64,000 nt of DNA from Shinella sp. UYSO24 (GCA_902167985.1 CABHNZ010000020.1:1-64000), one strand, 5' to 3'. Positions 9,647-18,959 are shown, numbered from the stretch's first letter. Translations and numbers: made by a program. Notes: generated from the sequence alone by a model not told the origin.

Positions 9647-9696
9647 GCGTGGATAGACGTGGCAACGCGCAATCCGAATAGCCCTACCGAGCCATG

Positions 9697-9996
9697 TCAG
9701 CACCGCCCTGCCCTTTTGGCAGATGCGGGGGCCGGTGGTCTTGTGTCCGGCATGAGGTCGAGGGTCAAAGTAACATGATCGGGCACGCAGCAGACTGCAC
9801 CCGGCAGGTGATCGCTCTCGAACATGGCGAAATGTACGGCCGATTGCCGATCGGTGAAGATGCCGCCGACGAGGCCATCGCGGTCATTGACCACCCAGCG
9901 TCCCTGCTGGTCGCGACCAACGGTGAAACGGATGCCGGACAAGGCCACCTGCGGAGAGGCGACTGAAAACCTGGAATTCCTGATGGACATGCCCAT
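9697..9996 (-). CDS. Small hypothetical protein with DUF2188-like core
   Basis: A 99-residue protein. Residues 26-60 (GRDQQGRWVVNDRDG then GIFTDRQSAVHFA) have the form of the small beta-alpha proteins in which a 'display and decorate' strand pair is followed by an alanine-rich helix, common in rhizobia. The start ATG 9996 is preceded by a GAGGTGG ribosome site. It lies 17 bp downstream of another small gene (10014-10208), so the two are probably co-transcribed. Function unknown. Confidence 0.6.
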   Translation of the reverse strand: MGMSIRNSRFSVASPQVALSGIRFTVGRDQQGRWVVNDRDGLVGGIFTDRQSAVHFAMFESDHLPGAVCCVPDHVTLTLDLMPDTRPPAPASAKRAGRC

Positions 9997-10013
9997 GATG
10001 CCACCTCACCCGA

Positions 10014-10208
10014 TCAACGCGCCAAATGCCATGCGGAGGCCAGGGCAAAACCGAGGACGATGGCGAGCCTCAGGAAGACGCCCGCATCGTGATGGGCAGA
10101 CCGTGAGCCGGGCGTCGCCGGCTCCCCGGCGTGAGATTTCAGGCGATTGCGCCGCGCATTGGCCTCCGCCAGATGGACGAGATGAAGATATCCCAAACGA
10201 CCGTACAT
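10014..10208 (-). CDS. Small protein with C-terminal membrane segment
   Basis: A 64-residue protein starting at ATG 10208, with a strong ribosome site (GGGAGAG) seven bases upstream. The N-terminal half is basic and helical (YGRLGYLHLVHLAEANARR); a hydrophobic segment near the C-terminus (FLRLAIVLGFALASAW) suggests a tail-anchored inner-membrane protein. It is the first of a run of three small genes. No known family. Confidence 0.6.
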   Translation of the reverse strand: MYGRLGYLHLVHLAEANARRNRLKSHAGEPATPGSRSAHHDAGVFLRLAIVLGFALASAWHLAR

Positions 10209-10517
10209 GCTACTCTCCCGGCTTTGCCGATCTTCTGCCGGGTTATCGCCCGGCACTGCACCAGGATCGGTGCATGAAGAAGCTATCGCCTCGGCCATAG
10301 GCTTTCGATTGGGAGGCTCGAACGAAGACATAGGGACGCCATAGGAATCGGTCGCGACGCCAGATCTGTGGTGCGGCCTTGAGAAGAAACAAGCAGCCGA
10401 ACCGCGCGTGAATGGTATAAGTCCGCCCGCAGCCTGTCGTGCGGCGTGAATGCATGACGGACCGCCGCCATTGCCATAGGCAATGGGTGACACCCCTCAA
10501 GTGCCGGACGACCTGAC
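10209..10517. other. Intergenic region with oxidase promoter
   Basis: 309 bases between divergent genes. I see no gene here on either strand. Two adjacent palindromes lie at 10469-10495, just before the oxidase start. Confidence 0.4.
10469..10495 (+). promoter_or_regulatory. Twin palindromes before the 10518 oxidase
   Basis: CATTGCC-ATA-GGCAATG (10469-10485) abuts GGGTG-A-CACCC (10485-10495), 22-49 bp before the ATG at 10518. The placement suits a repressor site overlapping the promoter. The TetR-family gene at the other end of the oxidase gene is an obvious candidate regulator, by inference only. Confidence 0.4.
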
Positions 10518-11843
10518 ATGGCTTTCAAAACCAGTGCCACCAGCAGCAACAATGCCGGTCATGCCAATTCGTGGTATGCGGCTTCTGCGCATGACAAACG
10601 CGTCCGCCCCACGCTTGTTGGCGAGACAGATGCGGATGTCTGCGTGATTGGCGCGGGCTTTACAGGGATTTCGGCGGCACTGGAGCTTGCCGAGCGCGGC
10701 TATTCGGTGGTGGTTCTGGAGGCCGAGCGGATCGGCTACGGCGCCTCCGGCCGCAATGGCGGGCAGATCGTCAACGGCTATAGCCGTGATCTGGAAACGA
10801 TTGCGGGGCGATATGGTGCCGACAAGGCGCTGGCGCTCGGGCGGATGTCGCTTGAGGGCGGCGAGATCATCCGCGGCCGGATTGCGCGCTACGGGATAGA
10901 TTGCGATCTCGTCGACGGTGGCTTTTTCGCAGCCTTTACCGACAGCCAGATACGGACGATGGCGGCGCACAAGGCGCATTGGGAAAAGCACGGCCATACC
11001 GGGCTGGAAATGGTGTCCCGATCGGAGGTCGGGCGCTATGTCCGCACGGATCGTTATGCCGGCGGGATGATCGACCGTTTTGGCGGACATATTCATCCGC
11101 TCAATCTCGTGCTCGGCGAGGCCGGTGCAGTAGAGGCCCTGGGTGGGCGGATCTTCGAAGGCTCACGCGTGACGGCGGTCGAGACCATGACGGGCCGAGG
11201 CACACATGGCACCCGCGTGGTCACAGATAGAGGTGTCGTTGCCGCCGATTATGTCTTGATCTGCGGCAATGCCTATCTGGCGCCGCTCATGCCAGAAATC
11301 CATGGCCGCATGATGCCTGTGTCGAGCCAGGTGATGGCGACGGAACCGCTGGATGCCGACCTTATCGAAAGCCTGCTGCCTGCCGATTACTGCGTGGAGG
11401 ATGCCAATTTCATTCTCGATTACTATCGGCGCACTGCCGACAACCGTCTGCTTTATGGCGGCGGCATCGGCTATGGCGGAAATCACCCGAGTGATCTGAC
11501 CGGTGGCATCCGGCCAAACATGGTGAAGACCTTCCCTGCCCTGAAGGATGTGCGGATCGATTATGCCTGGAGCGGCAATTTCGCCCTGACGCTGACGCGC
11601 ATTCCGCATATCGGCCGGCTATCGGAGAAAGTCTATTTTTCCCATGGCGATAGTGGGCATGGTGTGACCACGACCCATCTGCTTGGAAAGATCCTTGGAG
11701 AGGCTGTATCGGGCCATGCTGAGAGATACGACGTGTGGGCGTCGCTCCCCAACCTGCCCTTTCCGGGCGGAAAGACCTTCCGCGTGCCGCTTACCGTGCT
11801 TGGTGCATGGTGGTACGGCCTGCGAGACAAGCTCGGCCTCTAG
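10518..11843 (+). CDS. FAD-dependent oxidase, PuuB/OrdL-like
   Basis: A 441-residue DAO-fold flavoprotein of the gamma-glutamylputrescine oxidase / OrdL type. The dinucleotide-binding motif VIGAGFTGISAALELAE begins near residue 41 and the ASGRNGGQI block near residue 77. It is a paralogue of the puuB gene at 40709-42007 (both carry SGRNGGQ and the SGHG motif near the C-terminus). The substrate is probably an amino acid, amine or gamma-glutamylated amine. It is followed convergently by a TetR regulator, separated by 21 bp. Palindromes at 10469-10495 may be its operator. Confidence 0.88.
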   Translation: MAFKTSATSSNNAGHANSWYAASAHDKRVRPTLVGETDADVCVIGAGFTGISAALELAERGYSVVVLEAERIGYGASGRNGGQIVNGYSRDLETIAGRYGADKALALGRMSLEGGEIIRGRIARYGIDCDLVDGGFFAAFTDSQIRTMAAHKAHWEKHGHTGLEMVSRSEVGRYVRTDRYAGGMIDRFGGHIHPLNLVLGEAGAVEALGGRIFEGSRVTAVETMTGRGTHGTRVVTDRGVVAADYVLICGNAYLAPLMPEIHGRMMPVSSQVMATEPLDADLIESLLPADYCVEDANFILDYYRRTADNRLLYGGGIGYGGNHPSDLTGGIRPNMVKTFPALKDVRIDYAWSGNFALTLTRIPHIGRLSEKVYFSHGDSGHGVTTTHLLGKILGEAVSGHAERYDVWASLPNLPFPGGKTFRVPLTVLGAWWYGLRDKLGL

Positions 11844-11864
11844 AGGTCGTGCTCATGCATATCG

Positions 11865-12521
11865 TCACGCGGCGTCCGGAAAGTTGCCGGTGAAGTAGTA
11901 GGTCGATTGCGCACGCACGATCGACTTGAACTGTGCAATGATCTTCTTGGCTTCCGCATCGGGGACCATCAATGCGAGACGCAAGGACGCCTGCGCCATG
12001 TGGAACATGATGAACAGCGTGCGGGAATAGTTTTCGTGCAGTTGCTCGCTGACGAAGCCCTTGGTGATCTCGAAGAAGATCTCGGCCTGAAAGCGGGTTT
12101 CCGCGATATCGCGATCCGCCAATGCCTTGTCGGCCTGGATCGCGTTCAGGAGATCCTGGGTCGAAGGCTTTGCACGCATGCGATTGTAATAAAGATCGAA
12201 CAGAAGATCCGTCGCATTCAGCGCGTCCTCGGCCGAAGCGATCTTCGGCGTGTGTTCGGCAATGAGGTTACGAACATCATCGACGTAACGCTCGTGCAGC
12301 ATGGCGATGATCGCGGATTTGTTCGGAAAGTATTGGTAAACCGAAGCGATCGGACCGCCTGACAGTGCGGCGATTTCCTTCATGGTAACCGCATCAATAC
12401 CCTTCTGGCCGATCAGATCCATGGATACTTTCAATATCTCATCGATACGCTCACGGCTTCGTTCCTGTTTCGGAACGCGGCGAAGGGCGCCTCCTCCCGA
12501 ACCCTGCATCGAATCTGGCAT
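11865..12521 (-). CDS. TetR/AcrR family transcriptional regulator
   Basis: About 218 residues from ATG 12521; ATG 12542 and TTG 12569 are alternatives. The N-terminal helix-turn-helix is typical: SRERIDEILKVSMDLI followed by VTMKEIAALSGGPIASVYQYF and PNKSAII. The rest is the helical ligand/dimer domain. It is convergent with the oxidase gene at 10518-11843. Target and ligand unknown; control of the neighbouring oxidase is a guess from position. Confidence 0.9.
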   Translation of the reverse strand: MPDSMQGSGGGALRRVPKQERSRERIDEILKVSMDLIGQKGIDAVTMKEIAALSGGPIASVYQYFPNKSAIIAMLHERYVDDVRNLIAEHTPKIASAEDALNATDLLFDLYYNRMRAKPSTQDLLNAIQADKALADRDIAETRFQAEIFFEITKGFVSEQLHENYSRTLFIMFHMAQASLRLALMVPDAEAKKIIAQFKSIVRAQSTYYFTGNFPDAA

Positions 12522-12634
12522 GCGCAAATCATCTCCTTGCATCGCATATCTTCCCGCATGGCAGCGCAAAAAGGCGCCCCCGAAACTACGGCATAGAAAA
12601 AGTGTGTCTTTATACGACGCTTGAAGTTATCCGG

Positions 12635-12657
12635 ATCACTCCGATGAGTGATTTTTT
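12635..12657 (+). terminator. Orphan rho-independent terminator
   Basis: ATCACTC-CGAT-GAGTGAT followed by TTTTT: a perfect seven-base stem with a U-run on the + strand. There is no + strand gene between it and the TetR start, so it may end a short transcript that begins around 12525-12600. Confidence 0.6.
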
Positions 12658-12732
12658 ATCTAATACTTTCGTATCAAATCAACTTCGTCAAAAAACGAAA
12701 AACAAGACCAAGTATCACATTAAGGCACTTCA

Positions 12733-13263
12733 TTACAACTTGGCGAGTTGGAAAACTGCGGCGTCGATCACAACATCCACCGGTTCGTCGATACCGACCG
12801 ATATTACACCTGGTTCCCCTTCCGGATTTTCCAGCGTGGCAAGCTGGCTCTCAAGCAGAGACGATGGCATGAAATGGCCCCGACGCTCACGCATTCGGGA
12901 TGCCAGGAGATCAGGACTACCATCAAGATAAACGAAATATAAGTCGCCACCTACGGCTTTACGCAAACGATCGCGATAAATACGCTTCAGTGCGGAGCAA
13001 GTGACTATTATGCCATGGCCTTTGCTATGGGCGCGCGCCAGTTCGGCGCCGACGAGATCGAGCCAGGGCCAGCGATCCTCATCTGTCAGCGGAATGCCAC
13101 GCGACATCTTATCGACATTGGCTTGCGGGTGAAGGCTGTCACCCTCGACGTAAGTCCAGCCCATCCGATTGGCGACACCCTGCCCGATCGAGCTCTTGCC
13201 AGAGCCGCTGACACCCATGACGACCACTGCCTTTGCCTGACCGGCTGCCATCAAGCCCTTCAT
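12733..13263 (-). CDS. gntK: Gluconokinase
   Basis: Phosphorylates D-gluconate to 6-phosphogluconate, feeding the Entner-Doudoroff pathway encoded at 42110-46213. The protein has about 176 residues, as usual for the GntK/IdnK family. The P-loop GVSGSGKSS lies near residue 17, followed by EGDSLHPQANVDKMSRGIPL, a family hallmark. ATG 13263 is preferred over TTG 13275 because GGGGAG lies just upstream. It stands alone; no gluconate permease or GntR regulator is adjacent. Confidence 0.95.
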   Translation of the reverse strand: MKGLMAAGQAKAVVVMGVSGSGKSSIGQGVANRMGWTYVEGDSLHPQANVDKMSRGIPLTDEDRWPWLDLVGAELARAHSKGHGIIVTCSALKRIYRDRLRKAVGGDLYFVYLDGSPDLLASRMRERRGHFMPSSLLESQLATLENPEGEPGVISVGIDEPVDVVIDAAVFQLAKL

Positions 13264-13401
13264 TTCGCTCCCCAATATGGTTCGCCCGGACTATCGTCCG
13301 TCTTGAGGCAAAACTAGGGCAATCACGGCATCGACGGCGCAGAAACGCAAAAATGCGACCCAAGGGCCGGCATCAGAGCATGTGGGCTTGTCGCTGGAAA
13401 A

Positions 13402-13872
13402 TCAGGCGGCGGGCGCCACGACCTTCGGAAGATCAACGTTATCGAGACCGAGCAGGAAATTTATCTGCGGGCGGGCCTTTACGAGATCGTCGATCGTGTA
13501 TTCGGCAAGAACATCGAAGAAAGCATTCAGCGCCTTGCGCAGGGCCGAATTGAGGCCGCAGCTATCGACCAGCGGGCATTCAACGACGCCGTCCTCGAAG
13601 CACTCGGCCATGGCGAAACTGTCTTCCGTCACCTTGACGACATCGAACAGCGTGATGCGATCGGCAGCACGACCAAGACGAACGCCACCATTGCGACCAC
13701 GCACGGTTTCCACCAGCCCCGCCTTATTGAGAGGCTGCAGGATCTTGAACAGGAAGAGTTCGGAGACGCTGTAGGCTCGGGCGATTTCGGGAACACGGCT
13801 CAGGTGCCCATCATTCGCAGCACAGTACATCAGCATGCGGACAGCGTAATTGGTCTGCTTCGTCAAGCGCAT
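13402..13872 (-). CDS. rirA: Rhizobial iron regulator RirA (Rrf2 family)
   Basis: A 156-residue iron-sulphur repressor of iron-uptake genes in rhizobia. The winged helix lies at residues 1-60 (MRLTKQTNYAVRMLMYCA, then SVSELFLFKILQPL). The three cluster cysteines are Cys91, Cys99 and Cys105. The sequence matches RirA far better than IscR or NsrR (for example FDVVKVTEDSFAMAECFE). The start ATG 13872 follows GGAGACGAAG. Its promoter region contains a palindrome that may be an autoregulatory or Irr site. Confidence 0.95.
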   Translation of the reverse strand: MRLTKQTNYAVRMLMYCAANDGHLSRVPEIARAYSVSELFLFKILQPLNKAGLVETVRGRNGGVRLGRAADRITLFDVVKVTEDSFAMAECFEDGVVECPLVDSCGLNSALRKALNAFFDVLAEYTIDDLVKARPQINFLLGLDNVDLPKVVAPAA

Positions 13873-13900
13873 CTTCGTCTCCAGACTTTTTCAAGTCCTC

Positions 13901-13946
13901 TATATAGTGTCATTGCTAGTTTTGAACAATTCCAAATTTCGAATTT
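13901..13946 (-). promoter_or_regulatory. Probable rirA promoter with AT-rich palindrome
   Basis: Reading leftward: TTGTTC (13929-13924), a 17-base spacer, then TATATA (13906-13901), about 30 bp before the rirA start. Immediately upstream is the palindrome AAATT-TCG-AATTT (13934-13946), a possible operator. The box assignments are by eye. Confidence 0.5.
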
Positions 13947-13993
13947 CACCGGACCGTGTTGTCGCGGCCAGCAAGCCATGAAATCATGGCACC

Positions 13994-14260
13994 ATGGTGT
14001 CGCGCGATCTCTATGACCTGCTCATGATCCTCTATGATGCCGGGGCGCGCCGCGTTCCGGCCGAGGAGGTCGCGTGGACCAGCGACATGTCTGCCGCGCT
14101 CAACCGTGCCCTCAACATGCAATATGTCACCTACAGGGACAGCAAGGACGGAAGACGCTTTTCGCTGACCAAGGCCGGCTATCTGGCAATCGACAAACAA
14201 CCACCCGACTACACGTCCCTCTCCAGCATTGTTTCGGCTCTTTTTGGCCGACGGGGCTAA
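13994..14260 (+). CDS. Hypothetical small winged-helix-like protein
   Basis: An 88-residue soluble protein divergent from rirA. It has a helical N-terminus (YDLLMILYDAGARRVPAEEV), a central RALNMQYVTYRDSKDGRRFSL segment that could be a wing, and LTKAGYLAI, a phrase common in small winged-helix proteins. No cysteines. I cannot assign a family or function. The shared 120-base upstream region with rirA raises the possibility of iron control, which is inference. Confidence 0.6.
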   Translation: MVSRDLYDLLMILYDAGARRVPAEEVAWTSDMSAALNRALNMQYVTYRDSKDGRRFSLTKAGYLAIDKQPPDYTSLSSIVSALFGRRG

Positions 14261-14308
14261 CGCTCTTTCTTTCGCCGGCTTGTGACATTTTCCCAAAACA
14301 GCCCGGCC

Positions 14309-14440
14309 TCAGCCAGGCAAGGCGGAATTCAGCGCATACCACAGCGGCAAGGCCAGAACCCCAAGCAAGACAAGGCAGCTCATGCTTCGTCTCATCACGC
14401 GGTTACGTCGAGCCCGTACAGGGTCCCACTCATACACCAT
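14309..14440 (-). CDS. 43-residue single-pass membrane protein
   Basis: A very short gene starting at ATG 14440, with GGGAG eight bases upstream, and ending at TGA 14309. The protein has a basic N-terminal segment (DPVRARRNRVMRRS) followed by a hydrophobic helix (CLVLLGVLALPLWYAL) and a five-residue tail, a standard small N-in membrane protein. The good ribosome site and membrane-protein composition make it likely to be real. Function unknown. Confidence 0.6.
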   Translation of the reverse strand: MVYEWDPVRARRNRVMRRSMSCLVLLGVLALPLWYALNSALPG

Positions 14441-14516
14441 GATTGTACTCCCACACTACAGCGCCACCGAAGGTAGGCTCATCAGCCGGGAGGTCAATGG
14501 CAAAAGTGACGGGACT

Positions 14517-14551
14517 TAACAAAAGATGAACGGAGGCTAGAGCCTCCGTTC
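14517..14551 (-). terminator. Terminator downstream of mmsA
   Basis: A perfect ten-base stem, GAACGGAGGC-TAGA-GCCTCCGTTC (14528-14551), 13 bases past the mmsA stop. On the minus strand it is followed by ATCTTTTGTT, a loose T-rich tract. Confidence 0.75.
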
Positions 14552-14564
14552 AACCGTCACTGCA

Positions 14565-16059
14565 TTACTTCATCACCGGCATGACGAACTCGGCACCATC
14601 CTTGATGCCGGACGGCCAGCGGGCGGTGATCGTCTTCGTCTTGGTCCAGAACTTGATCGAGTCCGTGCCATGCTGGTTGAGGTCGCCGAAGCTGGAGGCC
14701 TTCCAGCCGCCAAAGGAGTGGTAAGCGAGCGGAACCGGGATCGGAACGTTGATGCCGATCATGCCGATGTTGATACGGCTGGCGAAATCGCGGGCCGCAT
14801 CGCCGTCACGGGTGAAGATGGCGACGCCATTGCCGTATTCATGCTTCATCGGCAGCGACAGGGCATCCTCGTAGTTCTTGGCGCGAACGACCGAGAGGAC
14901 CGGGCCGAAGATTTCCTGCTTGTAGATTTCCATGTCCGGCGTGACGTCGTCGAACAGCGTGCCGCCGACGAAATAACCGTTCTCATAGCCTTGCAGCTTG
15001 AAGCCGCGGCCATCGACGAGGAGCTTGGCGCCTTCCTCGACACCCTTGTCGATCAGGCCGTTGATACGGGCATGGGCTTCCTTGGTGACGACCGGGCCCA
15101 TATCGGCCTTTTCATCGGTGTAAGGGCCAATGCGGAGGGATTCAATCTTCGGAACGAGCTTTTCGATCAGCTTGTTGGCGGTTTCCTCGCCAACTGGAAC
15201 GGCAACAGAGACAGCCATGCAGCGCTCGCCGGCCGAGCCGTAGCCCGCGCCCATCAGGCGTTGACGGCCTGGTCGATGTCGGCATCCGGCATGATGATCA
15301 TGTGGTTCTTGGCGCCGCCGAAGCACTGGGCGCGCTTGCCGTTCGATGCTGCCGTGCCATAGACATAGCGCGCGATCGGCGTGGAACCGACAACGAGATG
15401 GCGCCGATATCCGGATCGGTCAGAAGCGCATCGACGGCGCTCTTGTCACCATTGACGACATTGAGGATGCCGGCGGGAAGGCCAGCCTCGATCATCAGTT
15501 CGGCAAGGCGGATCGGCAGGGACGGATCACGCTCGGACGGCTTGAGGATGAAGGCGTTGCCGCAGGCGATGGCGGGCGCGAACATCCACATCGGGATCAT
15601 GCCCGGGAAGTTGAAGGGCGTGATGCCGGCACCGATGCCGACCGGCTGGCGGATCGAGTACATGTCGATCGCCGGACCTGCACCTTCGGTGAACTCACCC
15701 TTGGAGAGATGCGGAATGCCGATGACGAATTCGCAGACTTCGAGGCCGCGGACGATATCGCCCTTGCTGTCCTCGACGGTCTTGCCGTGCTCGCTCGACA
15801 GGAGCGTGGCCAGCTCATCCATGTTCTGGTTCAGAAGGTCGACGAACTTCATGAAGACGCGGGCGCGGCGCTGCGGGTTGGTGGCAGCCCATTTCGGCTG
15901 AGCCTGGCGGGCGTTTTCGACGGCGGCGCGGATTTCCGCATCGCTTGCCAGCGCTACCTTGGCCTGAACTTCGCCGGTCGCCGGATTGAAGACGTCGCTG
16001 GTGCGGCCGCTGGTGCCGGCCACCTTCTTGCCGCCGATGAAATGTCCGATCTCACGCAT
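14565..16059 (-). CDS. mmsA: CoA-acylating methylmalonate-semialdehyde dehydrogenase
   Basis: Oxidises malonate/methylmalonate semialdehyde to acetyl/propionyl-CoA in valine and myo-inositol breakdown. The start ATG 16059 follows AGGAGGAACC. As given, the frame is broken twice: one base is missing near 15402 (after DPDIGAIS) and one near 15257 (before the GAGYGSAGERCMA block). With both restored the gene encodes 498 residues, the family length, including the catalytic Cys in GERCMA. A divergent LysR gene at 16175 is the likely regulator. I read the breaks as sequence error because the coding sense on both sides is perfect. Confidence 0.93.
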
Positions 16060-16174
16060 GGATGGTTCCTCCTGGTGTTTTATGGCTGGCCGAAGATACT
16101 CCGATATTTGCACAGGACAATGCGATGGTTTACGCATCCGTTGTGCAAATTTCGACATCAGATAGAGGCATGCG

Positions 16175-17127
16175 ATGAACTGGGACGATGTTCGGCTGTT
16201 TCTTGCCGTCGCGCGGACGGGGCAGATCCTGGCGGCCTCCCGGCGGCTCGGCATCAACCACGCCACCGTCGGTCGGCGGGTGACGGCGCTGGAGGAAGCG
16301 CTCAGAACCCGGCTCCTCGTTCGCCGCACCAATGGCTGCGAGCTGACGGCAGAGGGCGAGGCCTTTTTCGTGCGGCCGAGCGGATGGAGATGGAAATGCT
16401 GACGGCTGCCGCCGGCACCGGGCGGATCGATGCCAAGATTGCCGGGACGGTGCGGCTTGGCGCGCCCGACGGGTTCGGCGTGTTCTTCCTGTCATCGCGG
16501 ATGGGGCAGCTGATTGCGCGGCACAGTGCGCTCAAGCTGCAACTCGTGCCGGTGCCGCGCTCCTTCTCCCTGTCACAGCGCGAGGCCGATATCGCCATTA
16601 CCATCGAGCGGCCGGAACAGGGTCGGCTCATCTCCTCCAAGCTGACCGACTATACGCTCGGCCTCTATGCGTCGCGCGCCTATGTGGAAGAGGCAGGCCT
16701 GCCCCAGACGATCGAGGCTTTGAAGGACCATGCCCGGATCGGCTATGTGGAAGACCTGATCTTTTCGCGCTCGCTCGATTTCACCGGCGAGATCATGCGG
16801 CACTGGGATGCGCGTTTCGAGATTTCGAGCGCGATCGGCCAAACGGAGGCCGTGCGTTCCGGTGCGGGGATCGCCATCCTTCACGACTACGTGGCGCGGC
16901 AATATCCGGAACTGGTGAGGCTTCTGCCCTCAGCATCGATCCGCCGCTCCTACTGGACGACCTATCATGAGACCGCGCGGCACATGGCGGGGCTTAGAAC
17001 CGTGGTTGCCTTTCTGAAGGAACTTGTCGATGCGGAACGGGGAATTTTCGTCGGCGGCAATGAGCAGATTTGCGCCACAGAGGATGCACGGCAGGAGGGG
17101 AAGGCCGAGCCTCTACCGGCAAAATAA
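16175..17127 (+). CDS. LysR family regulator, divergent from mmsA
   Basis: A LysR-type activator of 317 residues once one missing base near 16371 (a GGG run read as GG) is restored. The helix-turn-helix is in residues 1-60 (VRLFLAVARTGQILAASRRL, then INHATVGRRVTALEEAL). The effector-binding domain runs from about residue 90 to 295. The start ATG 16175 is preceded by GAGG. The 115-bp gap to the divergent mmsA gene is the expected place for its binding site, so it probably controls mmsA. Confidence 0.88.
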
Positions 17128-17233
17128 AGGCGCCGCAGGCAGATAGGATGCCGACGGCGCCGGAAGGTCATGCAGGGCATAGTCCCGGACAAATCATTGA
17201 ATGCGATTTGCAGGCTATGAACTGCGCAAGCGA

Positions 17234-17479
17234 TTACGAGGCGTAAAAGGCCGAAGCGGGCACCTTGAGTGCCGCGGCAATACGCTTCAACTTGGCGGGA
17301 TCGGCATCGCTGCCGTTCTCGATACTCTCGATCTCGTCGTTCACGAGGCCGGTGGTGACGGCAAGGTCATCGACGCTGTAACCGGCGGCGCGGCGCGCCT
17401 CCGTTACCAGCGAGGATACCTGACCGGATGCCAATGCGTTGGTCGAAGCGGCATGAATAGCATTAACAGAAACTGCCAT
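17234..17479 (-). CDS. Small XRE-type DNA-binding protein
   Basis: An 81-residue protein carrying a Cro/C1-type helix-turn-helix at residues 22-78: SSLVTEARRAAGYSVDDLAV, then TTGLVNDEIESIENGSDADP, then LKRIAAALKVPASAFY. The start ATG 17479 follows AGGAAAATATC. It is convergent with the LysR gene. It is probably a transcription factor of unknown target; no toxin-like partner lies next to it. Confidence 0.8.
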   Translation of the reverse strand: MAVSVNAIHAASTNALASGQVSSLVTEARRAAGYSVDDLAVTTGLVNDEIESIENGSDADPAKLKRIAAALKVPASAFYAS

Positions 17480-17756
17480 GATATTTTCCTTCCGAAGAAA
17501 CCTGTGCGAATAACAACAGGTATGGAGGGGGCAAAGCGCAGGTCGGAGATTTCCATAATCCGGCCATCCCGAAGCCCAATAGATAGGCAGTCGGTTTTAG
17601 CCGACAAGATCCTTATACCGCACCGCACAAAAATATGTCCAGTCGTCGCAGGGCCAAAGCTTGGCGAAATGCGAACAAATCGGGCGATGAGACGTTACCT
17701 TGGTCACAGGCCGCGGAAATCGACCGTTTTCGGCCTTCAGGGACGAGGAGCGCCCC

Positions 17757-18236
17757 ATGCCCGAATCGACGCCATATTCGCAGGAGCCTGCTGAATTTTC
17801 CCTCACGAGCGACGCCGAGACGCTTGCGGCTGCGCATCGGCTCGTCGATGCCTATCTCATCTACATGCGCGAACATGATACAGGCGGCGGGTCCGGCGAC
17901 GACCTTCTCGACGCGGACGATCTGCCGGCCGGCAAGGATGCCATCATCAACGCTTTCCGGGTGGTGATCGCCACGGAAAGTCGCGCTGCGGTGCGCGGGC
18001 TGATGGTGCAGGCCGGGATGACGCTGGCGCTGTTTCAGGACAATGTCGAGAGGAGGCCTGCACTTTACCAGGCGCCAGCAAGACATGGCGAGCCGACATC
18101 ATCGCGTGCCGGAGATGGGAAAGCGGATGATCTGGCGCAGGCGATCCGACGCGCTGGAGAAGAGCGCGCGCATCTGGCTTCGATTTTCCGGCAGGCAGCG
18201 AGCATGGCTGAAGATCGGCGAGGCGCCTCACACTAG
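17757..18236 (+). CDS. Hypothetical protein
   Basis: A 159-residue soluble protein starting at ATG 17757, with GAGGAG six bases upstream. Residues 25-105 look alpha-helical (LAAAHRLVDAYLIYMREHD, then AIINAFRVVIATESRAAVRGL). A polar, less ordered stretch follows, then a C-terminal helix (DDLAQAIRRAGEERAHLASI). No known family. The stretch at 18050-18100 is low in similarity to a folded domain and may conceal an indel, given the error pattern elsewhere in the window. Confidence 0.6.
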   Translation: MPESTPYSQEPAEFSLTSDAETLAAAHRLVDAYLIYMREHDTGGGSGDDLLDADDLPAGKDAIINAFRVVIATESRAAVRGLMVQAGMTLALFQDNVERRPALYQAPARHGEPTSSRAGDGKADDLAQAIRRAGEERAHLASIFRQAASMAEDRRGASH

Positions 18237-18261
18237 GAGCAAAGCGGTACGGCGGCTTTCG

Positions 18262-18959
18262 TTATTTGCCGCCGGTCTTTGCATTGCGGGCACGGGCGGC
18301 AAGTTCCTGGATCGTCAGGCCCGTGCTTGCCGAAGCGATCTGGTAGAGGGCTTCGGTGATATCCTTCGTCTTGAAGGCGATGCCATCGCGGCCGCGATCC
18401 CGGTTGAAGCCGAGCGGCTTTCCATCGCGATCGACGATCATGTGAATGCCGAAGATCATCTGATCGAAATCACGGCTGACCGGCTTGTAGAAATTGGCCG
18501 GATCGCTTGTGTCGAGCTCGCTGTCGAAATTGGTGATGAAACCTGCGTCACGCCGAGCTTGTCATCCGTCCGATCCGTCAGGATTTCACCAAACTTGCAG
18601 GCGCCGAGATAGGGCACGCGCGGCAAAACCGAAGACCGGACGGATTTTCGCAGACGATGGCCGGCCGGCAGACGGGCGGTAAAAAGCTCGCTTGCATCCT
18701 CACCCAGGATGGCGAGGTTGTCCTTGGTGACGGCGGCCACTTCGGCGGCCAGCATTTCAGGCGTCAGCGGACGGAATTTTCTGATCGAGGTCGAAAGCGG
18801 CTCCGGCTGCGCGTCCTCGCCGTGGAACCAGCGGGTATAGCGCGCCGTGGCCACCATGGCTTCCGTCGCGCTGCTGGCAACAGAAAGAGGCGATTTGGCG
18901 ATCTTGGCAACATCCTCGCCGAACCGGCTGCCGTATTGAAGCTTCGATACGGTACTCAT
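18262..18959 (-). CDS. Hypothetical protein (interrupted reading frame)
   Basis: Two overlapping frames that make one protein of 232 residues if a single missing base near 18550 is restored; the joined sequence reads KLGVDAGFITNFDSELD and continues smoothly to KTGGK. ATG 18959 follows AGGAG. The N-terminal part includes SVASSATEAMVATARYTRWF; the middle has LYQIASAS-type helices. No signal peptide or membrane segment. It may be an unrecognised phage- or stress-related protein, but I cannot name it. It lies downstream of tRNA-His on the same strand. Confidence 0.6.
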
